Source of the DNA: Catellatospora sichuanensis
GTDB lineage: Bacteria > Actinomycetota > Actinomycetes > Mycobacteriales > Micromonosporaceae
Direction of reading: 5' to 3'
Assembly: GCF_007483665.1 (NCBI RefSeq)
Contig: NZ_ML660183.1
Span: 1-64,000 of the forward strand
DNA length: 64,000 nucleotides
Under the pieces are notes generated by a model that had not been told where the DNA came from, made no database searches, and worked only from the letters and a program-made list of their open reading frames with translations. Of this stretch, positions 36,101 through 44,202 are shown piece after piece; position 1 is the stretch's first letter; every line of letters begins with the position of its first letter. A program made the translations under genes and the position numbers.

Positions 36101-36274
36101 GAGCTGGCGCAGTACCGCAAAGACCGGCAGTCATGGCATGAACGCCTGGCCGGTCTGGAGGAGGAGCGCAGCCGCGAGCTCGCGGCGGTCGCCGACCGCT
36201 ACCGCGACCCCCAGCCGCACACGTTCCCCGTCGCCGTGGTGTTCGTCATCCCGAGGCAGGAGGCCACCCGATGA
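33125..36274 (+). CDS. drmD: DISARM SNF2-type helicase DrmD
   Basis: A 1049-residue SF2/SNF2 helicase. GTG 33125 follows a GAGAGGAG site; the frame upstream is non-coding. Walker A is ADDVGLGKT (about 134-142), motif Ia 'MVVCPAGLTVKWRDEM', motif II LDEAHH (249-254), motif III FLSATPHNGY, and the C-terminal lobe has 'LLATDAASEGIDLQ', 'NFDIPFNPNKLEQRIGRIDR'. The C-terminal ~250 residues end in a charged coiled coil. It is the first gene of a five-gene DISARM set in the class 1 order; drmD with drmMI distinguishes class 1 from class 2. It overlaps drmMI by ATGA. Its motor probably acts with DrmA/DrmB on incoming DNA. Confidence 0.93.
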   Translation: MSDTAVEALKVGALVAVRGQKWVISDVAPGRRSQLVTLQSVEDGRYGETLDVIWEVEPGREVLPDRPLPQVSAGEFDPPHRLAAFLDAVRWSAVTSADVKTLQAPFRSGVAIEDYQLEPVVRAVDAPRVNLLLADDVGLGKTIEAGLVAQELLLRHRARRIMVVCPAGLTVKWRDEMAEKFGLDFTIIDAERCAVVRRTYGSAANPFMVYPLTIVSLPWLRGQKAQRLLDEVLPADGPGTRRTFDLLILDEAHHVAPAAPQQVYAVDSQQTKLIRRIAPHFTHRLFLSATPHNGYQASYTALLEILDDQRFARGVKPDDAAVRDAVIRRLKRHIIDPDTGKPRFTQRDPQAIPVEYPEDERAVHSLLKQFAALRRKRLTSQRGHRATDLITLLLKKRLFSSPAAFAHTVAVYAETLRAKSGPVAASTTDEVPEWLDEFFDDVATYDDEQLAEAEDGALGRARPLQPDPTADELGLLEQMERWAVAHEAQPDAKARALIDYLKAVCLPDGRHWTNERVVVFTEYRDTQRWLAELLRQEGLAGERLEQLHGQTPTDEREQLRLAFQADPAEQPVRILLATDAASEGIDLQNRCHRLVNFDIPFNPNKLEQRIGRIDRYGQTQTPEVRHFVGTGWKHAVDSYEADLEFLSRVAAKVAQMEEDLGAVNAVLAEAVQRHMLGDRSVDVDAITARGTTQHSSQAAALPVETQLPEQVRRLRATVDDTVKELGITPDAVKRVVDTAFELAKQQPLRAHLDDKHLVGGLYAVPPLTGSWQRATAGLTEKLIRPGETPRQMPITFDHQVAKGRDGIVLAHLGHPLVTMSTRLLRAAVNNDRIGLHRVTAIVTDHPDLTETLVGAYSRFVLVGTDGIRLHEEVLYAGGWVPKDGGRFRRLENLTTLGGILDHALTSGTPAAEHLQQRMAARWPQLADSVVAAIEWRRKDRQESLQRRLEHRRESEEKRINTNLDRFAATLKKALTVDEEDALFGLDFTKSREELAQYRKDRQSWHERLAGLEEERSRELAAVADRYRDPQPHTFPVAVVFVIPRQEATR

Positions 36275-39200
36275 GCCGACCGTTCCGCCGCCCCGCCCCC
36301 GACGGCGCTCAGCAGCACCGCGACTGGCTGAGCCTGATTGACGTCAGCGGCCCGTTCCTCAGCCTTCCGGTACTGCGGACCACCTGGCCGACGCTCGACC
36401 CGCTCGACAGGAAGGTGCGCGAGCAGCTGCGCACTGAGCACGCCCTGTGGGCCGACGCGCCCGCCGACGGGCAGCGCGCCTGGATCGAGTACGTGCTGGG
36501 CGACCTTCTCCAATGGGGCGATACGCTTCGCTTCGACGTCCCGGACACGTTCACCGTTCCGGTCGCCGAGCACGACACCAGCCTGGCTCCGTCATTCCTG
36601 ACGGTCGAGCCCGGCGAGGAGGTCGAGCCTCGCAGCGTACGGCTGCTCGGCATGATATGCCCGTCCGGCCAGCACCCGACGGCTCGCGTACCCGACTCGG
36701 ACTGGGTGGCGACGCCCGCCGACCGGTTGGCCCACATGTGCCGATACCACAACGTCGAACTCGGCTTGGCCACGAACGGACGCTGGTGGACCCTGGTCTG
36801 GGCACCGCGCGACGGCGTCACCACCACCGCCGTCTTCGACGCCACGTCCTGGGCCGAGGCCGCCGAGCGCGATGTGGTCCGTGCCTTCGTGTCGGTGCTC
36901 TGCCGCCGCCGCTTCTTCGGCGTGAAGGACTCGGAGAAGCCCGCCGTGCTGCTGCGCGCCAGCCTGGCCAGTCAGGAGGACATCACCGAGGCACTCGGCG
37001 TCCAGGTGCGCCAGGCGGTCGAGCTGCTGGTCGCGGCGACCGGCCGCGCCGATGTCGCCGACCGCGAGCACGGCGGGCCCGGCTTGGCCGACATCGAGGC
37101 GCACGATGTCTACCGCGGCGCGGTCGCGGTGATGATGCGCGTGGTATTCCTCCTGTTCGCCGAAGAGCGCGGCCTGCTGCCCGCCGACAACGACCTCTAC
37201 GCCTCCGCGTACTCGGCTGGCGGGCTCTGCGCGGAGCTGGAGCAGCGCGCGAACGAGGGCAGCGAGGAACTGCTGGAGCACAGCCACGCCGCCTGGCACC
37301 GGCTACTCGCTCTGTTCAATGCGGTATACCACGGCATCGAGCACCCACGGCTAACCCTGCACGCCCACGACGGCTCGCTGTTCGACCCAAACACCTACCC
37401 TTGGCTCCCGCTGTCCATCGACGACCGGACCGTGCTCCACATGCTGCGGTCAGTGCAGTACGTCCAAATCGGCACCGGCAAGTCGAAAGAGCGGCGTCAG
37501 CTCAGCTTCGCCGCCCTCGACGTCGAGCAGATTGGGTACGTCTACGAGGGCCTGCTCTCGTTCGAGGGGTTCCGCGCCGAGTCCGTCACCGTCGGGCTGA
37601 TCGGCAAGGAGGGCTTGGAGGCGGAGGTGCCGCTGAGCCAGCTAGAGGCGCTCGCGGCGCTGCACCGAGACCCCGTGAAGCTGGGCGAGGTCCTTACTGA
37701 GAAGTACAAGGAATCGAAGATCGGCACCGCGGGTGCGCTGGCGAAGGCGTTGGCGCCGCTCAATGAGGTGGAGCGCGAAGAGGCACGTAAAAAGCTGCTC
37801 GCAGTCACCCGAGGGGAATACGAACTGGCGGGCCGGCTTCTGCCGTTCTACGGCATCATCCGTGCCGACCTCCGCTGTCTTCCCGTGGTCATCCTGCCAG
37901 GGGCGCTGTTCGTCACCGAGTCAGCGCTGCGCAAGAACACCGGGACGCATTACACGCCGCGCAAACTCGCTCAGGATGTGGTCAAGCACGCACTACAACC
38001 ACTGGTATACGAGCCCGGGCCGTTGCAGACAGCCGATACCGAAAGGTGGAAGCTAAAGTCCAGCGGACAAATCCTGTCCTTGAAGATCGCCGACATCGCG
38101 ATGGGCTCTGCCGCCTTCCTTGTCGCGGCGGCGCGGTATCTCGCGGACCACCTAATCGAAGCTTGGAAGCGCGAAGGGGTCATCGCCCAGGAACATCAGC
38201 CGGCTCAGGCAGTGGATCCTGAAAACGACCCGCTGGTGATCGAGGCTCGGCGGCAGATCATCGAGCACTGCCTTTACGGCGTGGACATTAACCCTATGGC
38301 CGTTGAGATGGCGAAGCTGTCGCTGTGGCTGGTCTCTATGGACCCGCAGCGTCCCTTCACATTTCTCGACGACCGCCTAGTCGCCGGTGACTCCCTGCTC
38401 GGTATCACGTCTCTGGAGCAGCTCGAATACATGCACATGGACCCGAAACAGGGCCGCGAGCTGCACGAGGGCACCCTGCTGGACTGGACGTCCGGCGTCG
38501 GATCCGATGTCGCCGAAGTCGCCGCGCGGCGCCGGATGATCTCCTCGATTGGATCAGCGGACGACCCGATCGCCGCGCTCGCCGCCAAGCGCAACCTGCT
38601 GAAGGCAACCGAGGACAGGACGGAGCGGCTACGTTTCTTCGCTGACCTGGTCACCGGGGCAGCGCTCGCGGGATCACGCAAGGGCGCGGGCTCCAAGGAT
38701 CCCAACGCCCGTGCGGAGATCGACGAGGCGAAAGCGCGCGGCCGTGACGGCTACTACGCCGAGGCCGCTCGGCTCGCCGACGAAGTGATCAAGGTCGGCG
38801 ATGAGCGGGCAGCACGAAAACAGCGCAACGAGTGGCTCGCCATCGACCAGGTCATCGGCGGGTTCGCCCGAGAACCGCTGCACTGGCCGCTGGTATTCCC
38901 GGAGGTTTTCGAGGCCGAACGCGGCGGCTTCGACGCGATAGTCGGGAATCCTCCCTTTGTGCATGGTTCAAGAATCTCGAGCACGTCAGGTACAGCCTAC
39001 CGGGAACTACTCGTCAACGAGATCGCCCAGCACACGAGAGGCAACGCCGACATCGTTGCATTCTTTTGCCTACGCATTCATGCCCTTCTGAACAAAACAG
39101 GCCAGGCCGGCCTGATAGCGACCAATACTTTGGCACAGGGCGATACAAGAGAGATCGGCATAGATAGAATTTTGGCGAGCGGTACGGAAATCCGCAGAGC

Positions 39201-40368
39201 GATAAAGAGTAAGCGCTGGCCCTCACGGTCCGCCAAAGTGGAGTATTGCGCCATCTGGACGACCCAGGTTGCGATGAGCAAAGACTCTGTCCGCCTGATC
39301 GACGGAGAAGTCGTACCTGGCATCACAGCCACCCTGGATCCGGCGTCCACCATCTCCGGCAATCCCCATAGGCTTAAAGCGAACACCGGCATTGCTTACT
39401 ACGGCACCTACGTACTGAGCATGGGCTTCACCATGGAACCTAGTGCCGCAGCAGAATTGATCGCGCGCGACCCGAGGAATAAGGAAGTCCTCTTCCCCTA
39501 TCTCGGCGGTAGCGACGTCACCGACAGTCCTTCATTTACAGCAAGTCGTTGGATCGTAAGTTTCCGGGATTGGTCTCGAGAACGGGCCGAATCCTATCGA
39601 GAGTGCTTCGCGCATGTCGAGGCTTACGTCAAGCCCGAGCGAGAGAAGAACAGCAGTAGCCAGCTTCGCGAGTACTTTTGGCGTTACAAGCGCCCTACCC
39701 TTGATTTGTTTGCCGCGTTATCAAAGGTGGACCGTGCGATCGTAATCACACGCCATAGCAAGATGGTGCTTCCCGTCTTCGTGCCTAGTGATCAGGTCAT
39801 TAGCGATGCTGCAGTCGCATTCGTCAACGATGACCCGGCAATGTTGGGCCTACTGAGCAGCGCGGCCCACTACTGGTGGGCAGCCAGTTTTGGGTCAACC
39901 CTCAAGACCGACATCAGGTATGCACCCACCGACATCTTCGAGACATTCCCGCGCCCGGAGCTTACAGGGGAGCTACGTGCACTCGGCAACCGGCTAGACA
40001 TTTTCCGCCGCGAGGTGATGCAAGCCCGCCAGGTCGGTTTGACTGCTACCTACAACCTGCTCCATTCGCCCACCTGCTTCGACAAGGACATCGTCGAACT
40101 GCGAGAGATCCACCGGGCAATCGACGACGCCACATGCGAAGCCTATGGATGGACGGATCTGCCTCGCGGTCTCGCGCATGGGTTCCAGGACCTCGGTCGG
40201 GAAATTCGATACACGATTGAGACAGGCGCGCGGCGAGAGATCCTCGATCGGCTGCTCGAACTCAACCACCAGCGCCACGCCGCAGAGATTGCGGCTGGCG
40301 ATTCCGGCAAGAAGAAGCCGGCCCGCCCCAAGGCCGACTCAGCTTCCGATCAGGCGAGCCTGTTCTAG
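36271..40368 (+). CDS. drmMI: DISARM adenine-N6 methyltransferase DrmMI
   Basis: A 1365-residue type IIL-like methylase. Motif I is IADIAMGSAAF (about 606-616), followed by 'YGVDINPMAVEMAKLSLWL'; motif IV is VGNPPFVHG (about 890-898). The N-terminal ~550 residues are large and helical, and 'LPAVLFAEERGLLPA'-like text around 290-310 matches Eco57I-type proteins. After NPPF, roughly 38,960-40,100, the GC content falls (28 of 60 bases at 39121-39180 against 41 of 60 at 38461-38520); this is where the target-recognition domain should lie, suggesting recombination there. In DISARM this enzyme marks host DNA as self. It overlaps drmD (ATGA). Confidence 0.93.
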   Translation: MSRPFRRPAPDGAQQHRDWLSLIDVSGPFLSLPVLRTTWPTLDPLDRKVREQLRTEHALWADAPADGQRAWIEYVLGDLLQWGDTLRFDVPDTFTVPVAEHDTSLAPSFLTVEPGEEVEPRSVRLLGMICPSGQHPTARVPDSDWVATPADRLAHMCRYHNVELGLATNGRWWTLVWAPRDGVTTTAVFDATSWAEAAERDVVRAFVSVLCRRRFFGVKDSEKPAVLLRASLASQEDITEALGVQVRQAVELLVAATGRADVADREHGGPGLADIEAHDVYRGAVAVMMRVVFLLFAEERGLLPADNDLYASAYSAGGLCAELEQRANEGSEELLEHSHAAWHRLLALFNAVYHGIEHPRLTLHAHDGSLFDPNTYPWLPLSIDDRTVLHMLRSVQYVQIGTGKSKERRQLSFAALDVEQIGYVYEGLLSFEGFRAESVTVGLIGKEGLEAEVPLSQLEALAALHRDPVKLGEVLTEKYKESKIGTAGALAKALAPLNEVEREEARKKLLAVTRGEYELAGRLLPFYGIIRADLRCLPVVILPGALFVTESALRKNTGTHYTPRKLAQDVVKHALQPLVYEPGPLQTADTERWKLKSSGQILSLKIADIAMGSAAFLVAAARYLADHLIEAWKREGVIAQEHQPAQAVDPENDPLVIEARRQIIEHCLYGVDINPMAVEMAKLSLWLVSMDPQRPFTFLDDRLVAGDSLLGITSLEQLEYMHMDPKQGRELHEGTLLDWTSGVGSDVAEVAARRRMISSIGSADDPIAALAAKRNLLKATEDRTERLRFFADLVTGAALAGSRKGAGSKDPNARAEIDEAKARGRDGYYAEAARLADEVIKVGDERAARKQRNEWLAIDQVIGGFAREPLHWPLVFPEVFEAERGGFDAIVGNPPFVHGSRISSTSGTAYRELLVNEIAQHTRGNADIVAFFCLRIHALLNKTGQAGLIATNTLAQGDTREIGIDRILASGTEIRRAIKSKRWPSRSAKVEYCAIWTTQVAMSKDSVRLIDGEVVPGITATLDPASTISGNPHRLKANTGIAYYGTYVLSMGFTMEPSAAAELIARDPRNKEVLFPYLGGSDVTDSPSFTASRWIVSFRDWSRERAESYRECFAHVEAYVKPEREKNSSSQLREYFWRYKRPTLDLFAALSKVDRAIVITRHSKMVLPVFVPSDQVISDAAVAFVNDDPAMLGLLSSAAHYWWAASFGSTLKTDIRYAPTDIFETFPRPELTGELRALGNRLDIFRREVMQARQVGLTATYNLLHSPTCFDKDIVELREIHRAIDDATCEAYGWTDLPRGLAHGFQDLGREIRYTIETGARREILDRLLELNHQRHAAEIAAGDSGKKKPARPKADSASDQASLF

Positions 40369-40383
40369 GCGGTGAGGATAAGG

Positions 40384-43300
40384 ATGACGATGGATGGGCA
40401 GGAGTCCCTCTTCCCACACCCGCGCGGCGAGCAGCAGATGCTCGCCGTACCCGAGCGAGACGGTGGTAGCGCCGCTCGGCTTGCGGCGTCGCCGCTGGAT
40501 CAACCGCAGGATTTCGCGCCGACCGGCTCCTTCCAGGTCCGAGACGAGCTAGAGGCGTTAGTCCGACAGGATTTGCTCGGTCCATGGGAAAGCAACGAGT
40601 GGGAGGAGTTCCGGCCGGGCGCGATGGGCCCGCGTGAGCGCTACCTCGTCGGCATGATTGGTCCGAAGCAGCGCCCGGCCGCCGCCAAGCAGCCCGACGA
40701 CGTGCAGGACCTCGACACGACGGTCCAGGGCGACGCGACCGACGCCGACCTGCCGGAGATCATCACTCCGCAGAACCTGGGCCGAATGTGGGCATCGTCG
40801 ATGGGCATGTCGTTCGCCGTTCCCGTGGACGTCGACGTGCTGTCGGTCAAGGCCTTGTGGGGACGCTATGACAAGCGCGAATCCGGAGACGACGACGGCA
40901 AGAAGCGTTCCGTCTGGGTACGCGAGCCCGTCGCGTACGCCAGGGAGGTCCGGCTCGACGGCGAACCCTCCGACCGGATCCCACTGACCGCCGACCATCC
41001 GGATCAGCCAGGCGTGCTGCTGGGTATCGAAGTCAGACCCCGCGACGGTCGCCGCGTAGTACAGCTGACGCTTATCAACACGCAGATCGAGCCACAGGCA
41101 AACGCTGACACGGCTTGGCTGTTCCAGTCGTCGCTGAGGGTGACCGCCCTGGACGGGGACACGCCGGTGTTCCTGCCGATCGACGACCCGCAGGACGAGG
41201 TCCAGGGCGTCTCCGACGACCAAGAGGAGACTCACCTGCGGCTGCTCTACCGGGCGCAGCGCCGCTACGCCTCCGGCCACAACGTGGCCGTGCACCCGAC
41301 GGTGCTCAGGGACGAGCGCTGTGCGACTGCGCTGGAGACGACATGGCTCCCGGCGTACGACGTGGCCGCGACTGTGGCCGATGCGAAGCGGCTGGCCGGC
41401 GTCGACCTCTCCATGGATGCGCTCGCGGCCGCCAGTGTCGGTCAGCTGCGGGAGAAGCTGATGCCGCTGGCCGAGCGCTACGTAACCTGGCTCGATGAGC
41501 AGGCGGCGCAGATCCCCGAGCTGCCTGTCCATCTGCGCGCGTCAGCGGAGTCGGCGGTATTCACGGCGCGGGCCGCGGCCGAACGCATCCACGCCGGCAT
41601 CGAGCTGCTGACCGATGCCGCCGTGCCGGGGCACGCGCAGGCGCTGGCGGCGTTCCGGTTCGCCAACGAGGCTATGGCTCTGCAGCGGCGGCACACCGAG
41701 GTCGCACGCCTGCGCGAGGAACCGGGCCTGTCCTACCCCGAGGCACGACAGCAGGTGGCGGCGAAGGGGCCGTCGGCGGCCTCGTGGCGGCCGTTCCAGC
41801 TCGCGTTCGTGCTGCTCAACCTGCCGTCGCTGACCGATCCGACGCACGCCGAGCGGGCCGCCGACCACACGGCGACCGTCGACCTGCTGTTCTTCCCGAC
41901 CGGTGGCGGCAAGACCGAGGCTTATCTCGGCCTGACTGCGTTCACATTCGCGATCCGGCGGCTGCAGGGCACCATCGGGTCGGGCGAGCGGGCCCGTAGC
42001 GGCGCTGCCGGTGTCGCGGTGCTGATGCGGTACACGCTGCGCCTGCTTACCGCTCAGCAGTTCCAGCGGGCCTCGGCGCTGGTGTGTGCGGCTGAGGTGC
42101 TGCGCCGCCGCGACGAAAGCACCTGGGGCGCTGAGCCGTTCCGGATCGGGCTGTGGGTCGGCGGCAGTGTGTCGCCGAACTGGTACGACGAGGCGGCCGA
42201 GCAGATCGCCGAGGCGAGGGAAGCGGGCGACGGCAAGTACACCAACGTGCTGCAGACGCTCAACTGCCCGTGGTGTGGCACGAAGCTGCGCGCCCAGCAC
42301 AACCTGCAGCCGAAGGACGATTTGCGCCGGATCCTGCTGTGGTGCTCGAACGCCGAGGGCGCCGACGCGTGCCCATTCTCGCGCACCCAGTGCGACGAGG
42401 GCCTGCCGATTCTCACCGTGGACGAAGAGATCTACCGATACGCGCCGAGCCTGGTCATCGCGACCGTGGACAAGCTGGCACAGCTGCCTTGGCGGGGGTA
42501 CGCGGGTATCCTGTTCGGCCGGGCGCGTCGGCGCTGCCCGCGTCACGGGTATCGTCACGACGACCTGGACTCGCGGGTGAAGTGTGCGGACCGGCACAAC
42601 GCGAAGGGTTCGCTTCCTGCAGCGCTCACCGAGCCGGTGATGCGGCTGCGACCGCCGGATCTGATCATCCAGGACGAGATGCACCTCATCTCGGGCGCGC
42701 TGGGCACCACGGTGGGCCTGTTCGAGGCTGCGGTCGACGAGCTGTGCACCTGGCAGACGCCGGGCGGAGCGGAAACCGGCCCGAAGATCGTCGCCTCGAC
42801 TGCGACCACGAAGCGGGCCCGCGAGCAGGTGCTGGGGGTCTTCGGCCGCGAGCTGGCCGTGTTCCCCCCACCGGTGATCGACATCGCGGACACCTTCTTC
42901 AGCCGCCAGGTCCCGGTCACCCTGGAAAATCCGGGCCGCCGCTATCTCGGCATCTGCGCGCATGGCGTGCGCCTGAAGTCTGCCGAGATCCGGCTGGCCG
43001 AGATCCTGCTGCTGGCTGGGCAAACCCTCTTCGACAGGTACGGCGCACCGGCCGACCCGTACATGACGACGGTCGGTTACTTCAGCGCGACACGCGAGCT
43101 GGCCGGCATGCGCCGCTACCTCGACGACCAGGTCACCGCGCGCGTGCGGTCACACGGCCGTCGCAAGGGCCTGTCCGACCGGCTCGTCACCGCCACCCGC
43201 ATGCTGGCGATCCAGGAGCTGACCTCGCGTATCTCCTCGGGCGACATCAGCGAAGTGCTCAAGCGCCTGGAGATCGGATTCGATCCGGAGTTGGACACCT

Positions 43301-44202
43301 CGGCACGCAGGTCGGCGATCAACGATGAGATCCGCAGGGCGCTGACCGAGAAGACCCCGTTCCACCCGCTGGCCGACCGGTACTCGACCCGGCTGAAGGA
43401 GGACCGGGAGGCGGTCGACATGGTGCTCGCGACATCGATGCTTCAGGTCGGCGTGGACGTGTCCCGCTTCGGCCTGATGGTCGTAACGGGCCAGCCGAAG
43501 AACACCGCCGAGTACATCCAGGCGTCGTCACGGGTCGGCCGCGACGCGCGCCGGCCCGGGCTGGTGGTGACCCTCTACAACTGGACCCGGCCCCGCGACC
43601 TGGCCCACTACGAGGACTTCGAGTACTACCACGCCACCTTCTACCGGCAGGTGGAGGCGCTGTCGGTCACCCCGTACACCCGGCGGTCGCTGGACCGGAC
43701 AACCATGGCGACGTTCGTGGCCGCGGTGCGCAACATCGAGGAGGCCCACTCGCGCAACACCGACGCACATGACGTGCCCCTCGACGGCGCCGGCGTGAAG
43801 CGGGTCATACGGCGGCTCCTCGCCAGGGCAGAGGCCATCTCCGGCGACCGCGGCCGCGGCTACCTCGAGGAGCGGCTGAACGCCGTCGTCGACCGGTGGA
43901 AGCTGTCCCGAACCGGGTCTACCCGCCTCGGCTACAAGCAGGGTAGCTCCAAGCAGCAGCAGCTCGTCGGCCTGCTGGAACAGGCCGGTGGCGGCAAGTG
44001 GACCGACCAGACGGTCGGCCAGTCCATGCGGGAGACCGAGAATGAGATCAACCTACTGCTGCCGGGCGGCGGGGAGATATTCAACCCGCAGTACGGCTCG
44101 CCAGGGTGGTCGTTCACCGGCCAGGCCGATGACATCACCGACGACGACCTGCCCGCGGGCGACGAGTTGGGCGACACGACGCTGACCGGGGGAGCCCGCT
44201 GA
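40384..44202 (+). CDS. drmA: DISARM helicase DrmA
   Basis: About 1272 residues from ATG 40384 (GAGG six bases upstream; GTG 40372 is an alternative). Walker A is FPTGGGKTEAY (about 505-515) and motif II IIQDEMHLISG (about 760-770). The C-terminal lobe has 'STSMLQVGVDVSRFGLMVVTGQPKN' and 'QASSRVGRDARRPGLV'. A Cys-rich insert (NCPWCGTKL, then 'LWCSNAEGADACPF') lies between the motor motifs and is a probable zinc site. This is the family called DrmA, which with DrmB forms the DNA-binding core of DISARM. It shares one base of its TGA with the ATG of drmB. Confidence 0.93.
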   Translation: MTMDGQESLFPHPRGEQQMLAVPERDGGSAARLAASPLDQPQDFAPTGSFQVRDELEALVRQDLLGPWESNEWEEFRPGAMGPRERYLVGMIGPKQRPAAAKQPDDVQDLDTTVQGDATDADLPEIITPQNLGRMWASSMGMSFAVPVDVDVLSVKALWGRYDKRESGDDDGKKRSVWVREPVAYAREVRLDGEPSDRIPLTADHPDQPGVLLGIEVRPRDGRRVVQLTLINTQIEPQANADTAWLFQSSLRVTALDGDTPVFLPIDDPQDEVQGVSDDQEETHLRLLYRAQRRYASGHNVAVHPTVLRDERCATALETTWLPAYDVAATVADAKRLAGVDLSMDALAAASVGQLREKLMPLAERYVTWLDEQAAQIPELPVHLRASAESAVFTARAAAERIHAGIELLTDAAVPGHAQALAAFRFANEAMALQRRHTEVARLREEPGLSYPEARQQVAAKGPSAASWRPFQLAFVLLNLPSLTDPTHAERAADHTATVDLLFFPTGGGKTEAYLGLTAFTFAIRRLQGTIGSGERARSGAAGVAVLMRYTLRLLTAQQFQRASALVCAAEVLRRRDESTWGAEPFRIGLWVGGSVSPNWYDEAAEQIAEAREAGDGKYTNVLQTLNCPWCGTKLRAQHNLQPKDDLRRILLWCSNAEGADACPFSRTQCDEGLPILTVDEEIYRYAPSLVIATVDKLAQLPWRGYAGILFGRARRRCPRHGYRHDDLDSRVKCADRHNAKGSLPAALTEPVMRLRPPDLIIQDEMHLISGALGTTVGLFEAAVDELCTWQTPGGAETGPKIVASTATTKRAREQVLGVFGRELAVFPPPVIDIADTFFSRQVPVTLENPGRRYLGICAHGVRLKSAEIRLAEILLLAGQTLFDRYGAPADPYMTTVGYFSATRELAGMRRYLDDQVTARVRSHGRRKGLSDRLVTATRMLAIQELTSRISSGDISEVLKRLEIGFDPELDTSARRSAINDEIRRALTEKTPFHPLADRYSTRLKEDREAVDMVLATSMLQVGVDVSRFGLMVVTGQPKNTAEYIQASSRVGRDARRPGLVVTLYNWTRPRDLAHYEDFEYYHATFYRQVEALSVTPYTRRSLDRTTMATFVAAVRNIEEAHSRNTDAHDVPLDGAGVKRVIRRLLARAEAISGDRGRGYLEERLNAVVDRWKLSRTGSTRLGYKQGSSKQQQLVGLLEQAGGGKWTDQTVGQSMRETENEINLLLPGGGEIFNPQYGSPGWSFTGQADDITDDDLPAGDELGDTTLTGGAR

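Noticed and set aside
41542..43023. 493-codon minus-strand frame opposite drmA
   Set aside because: Antisense shadow of the DrmA helicase gene; no recognisable domain.
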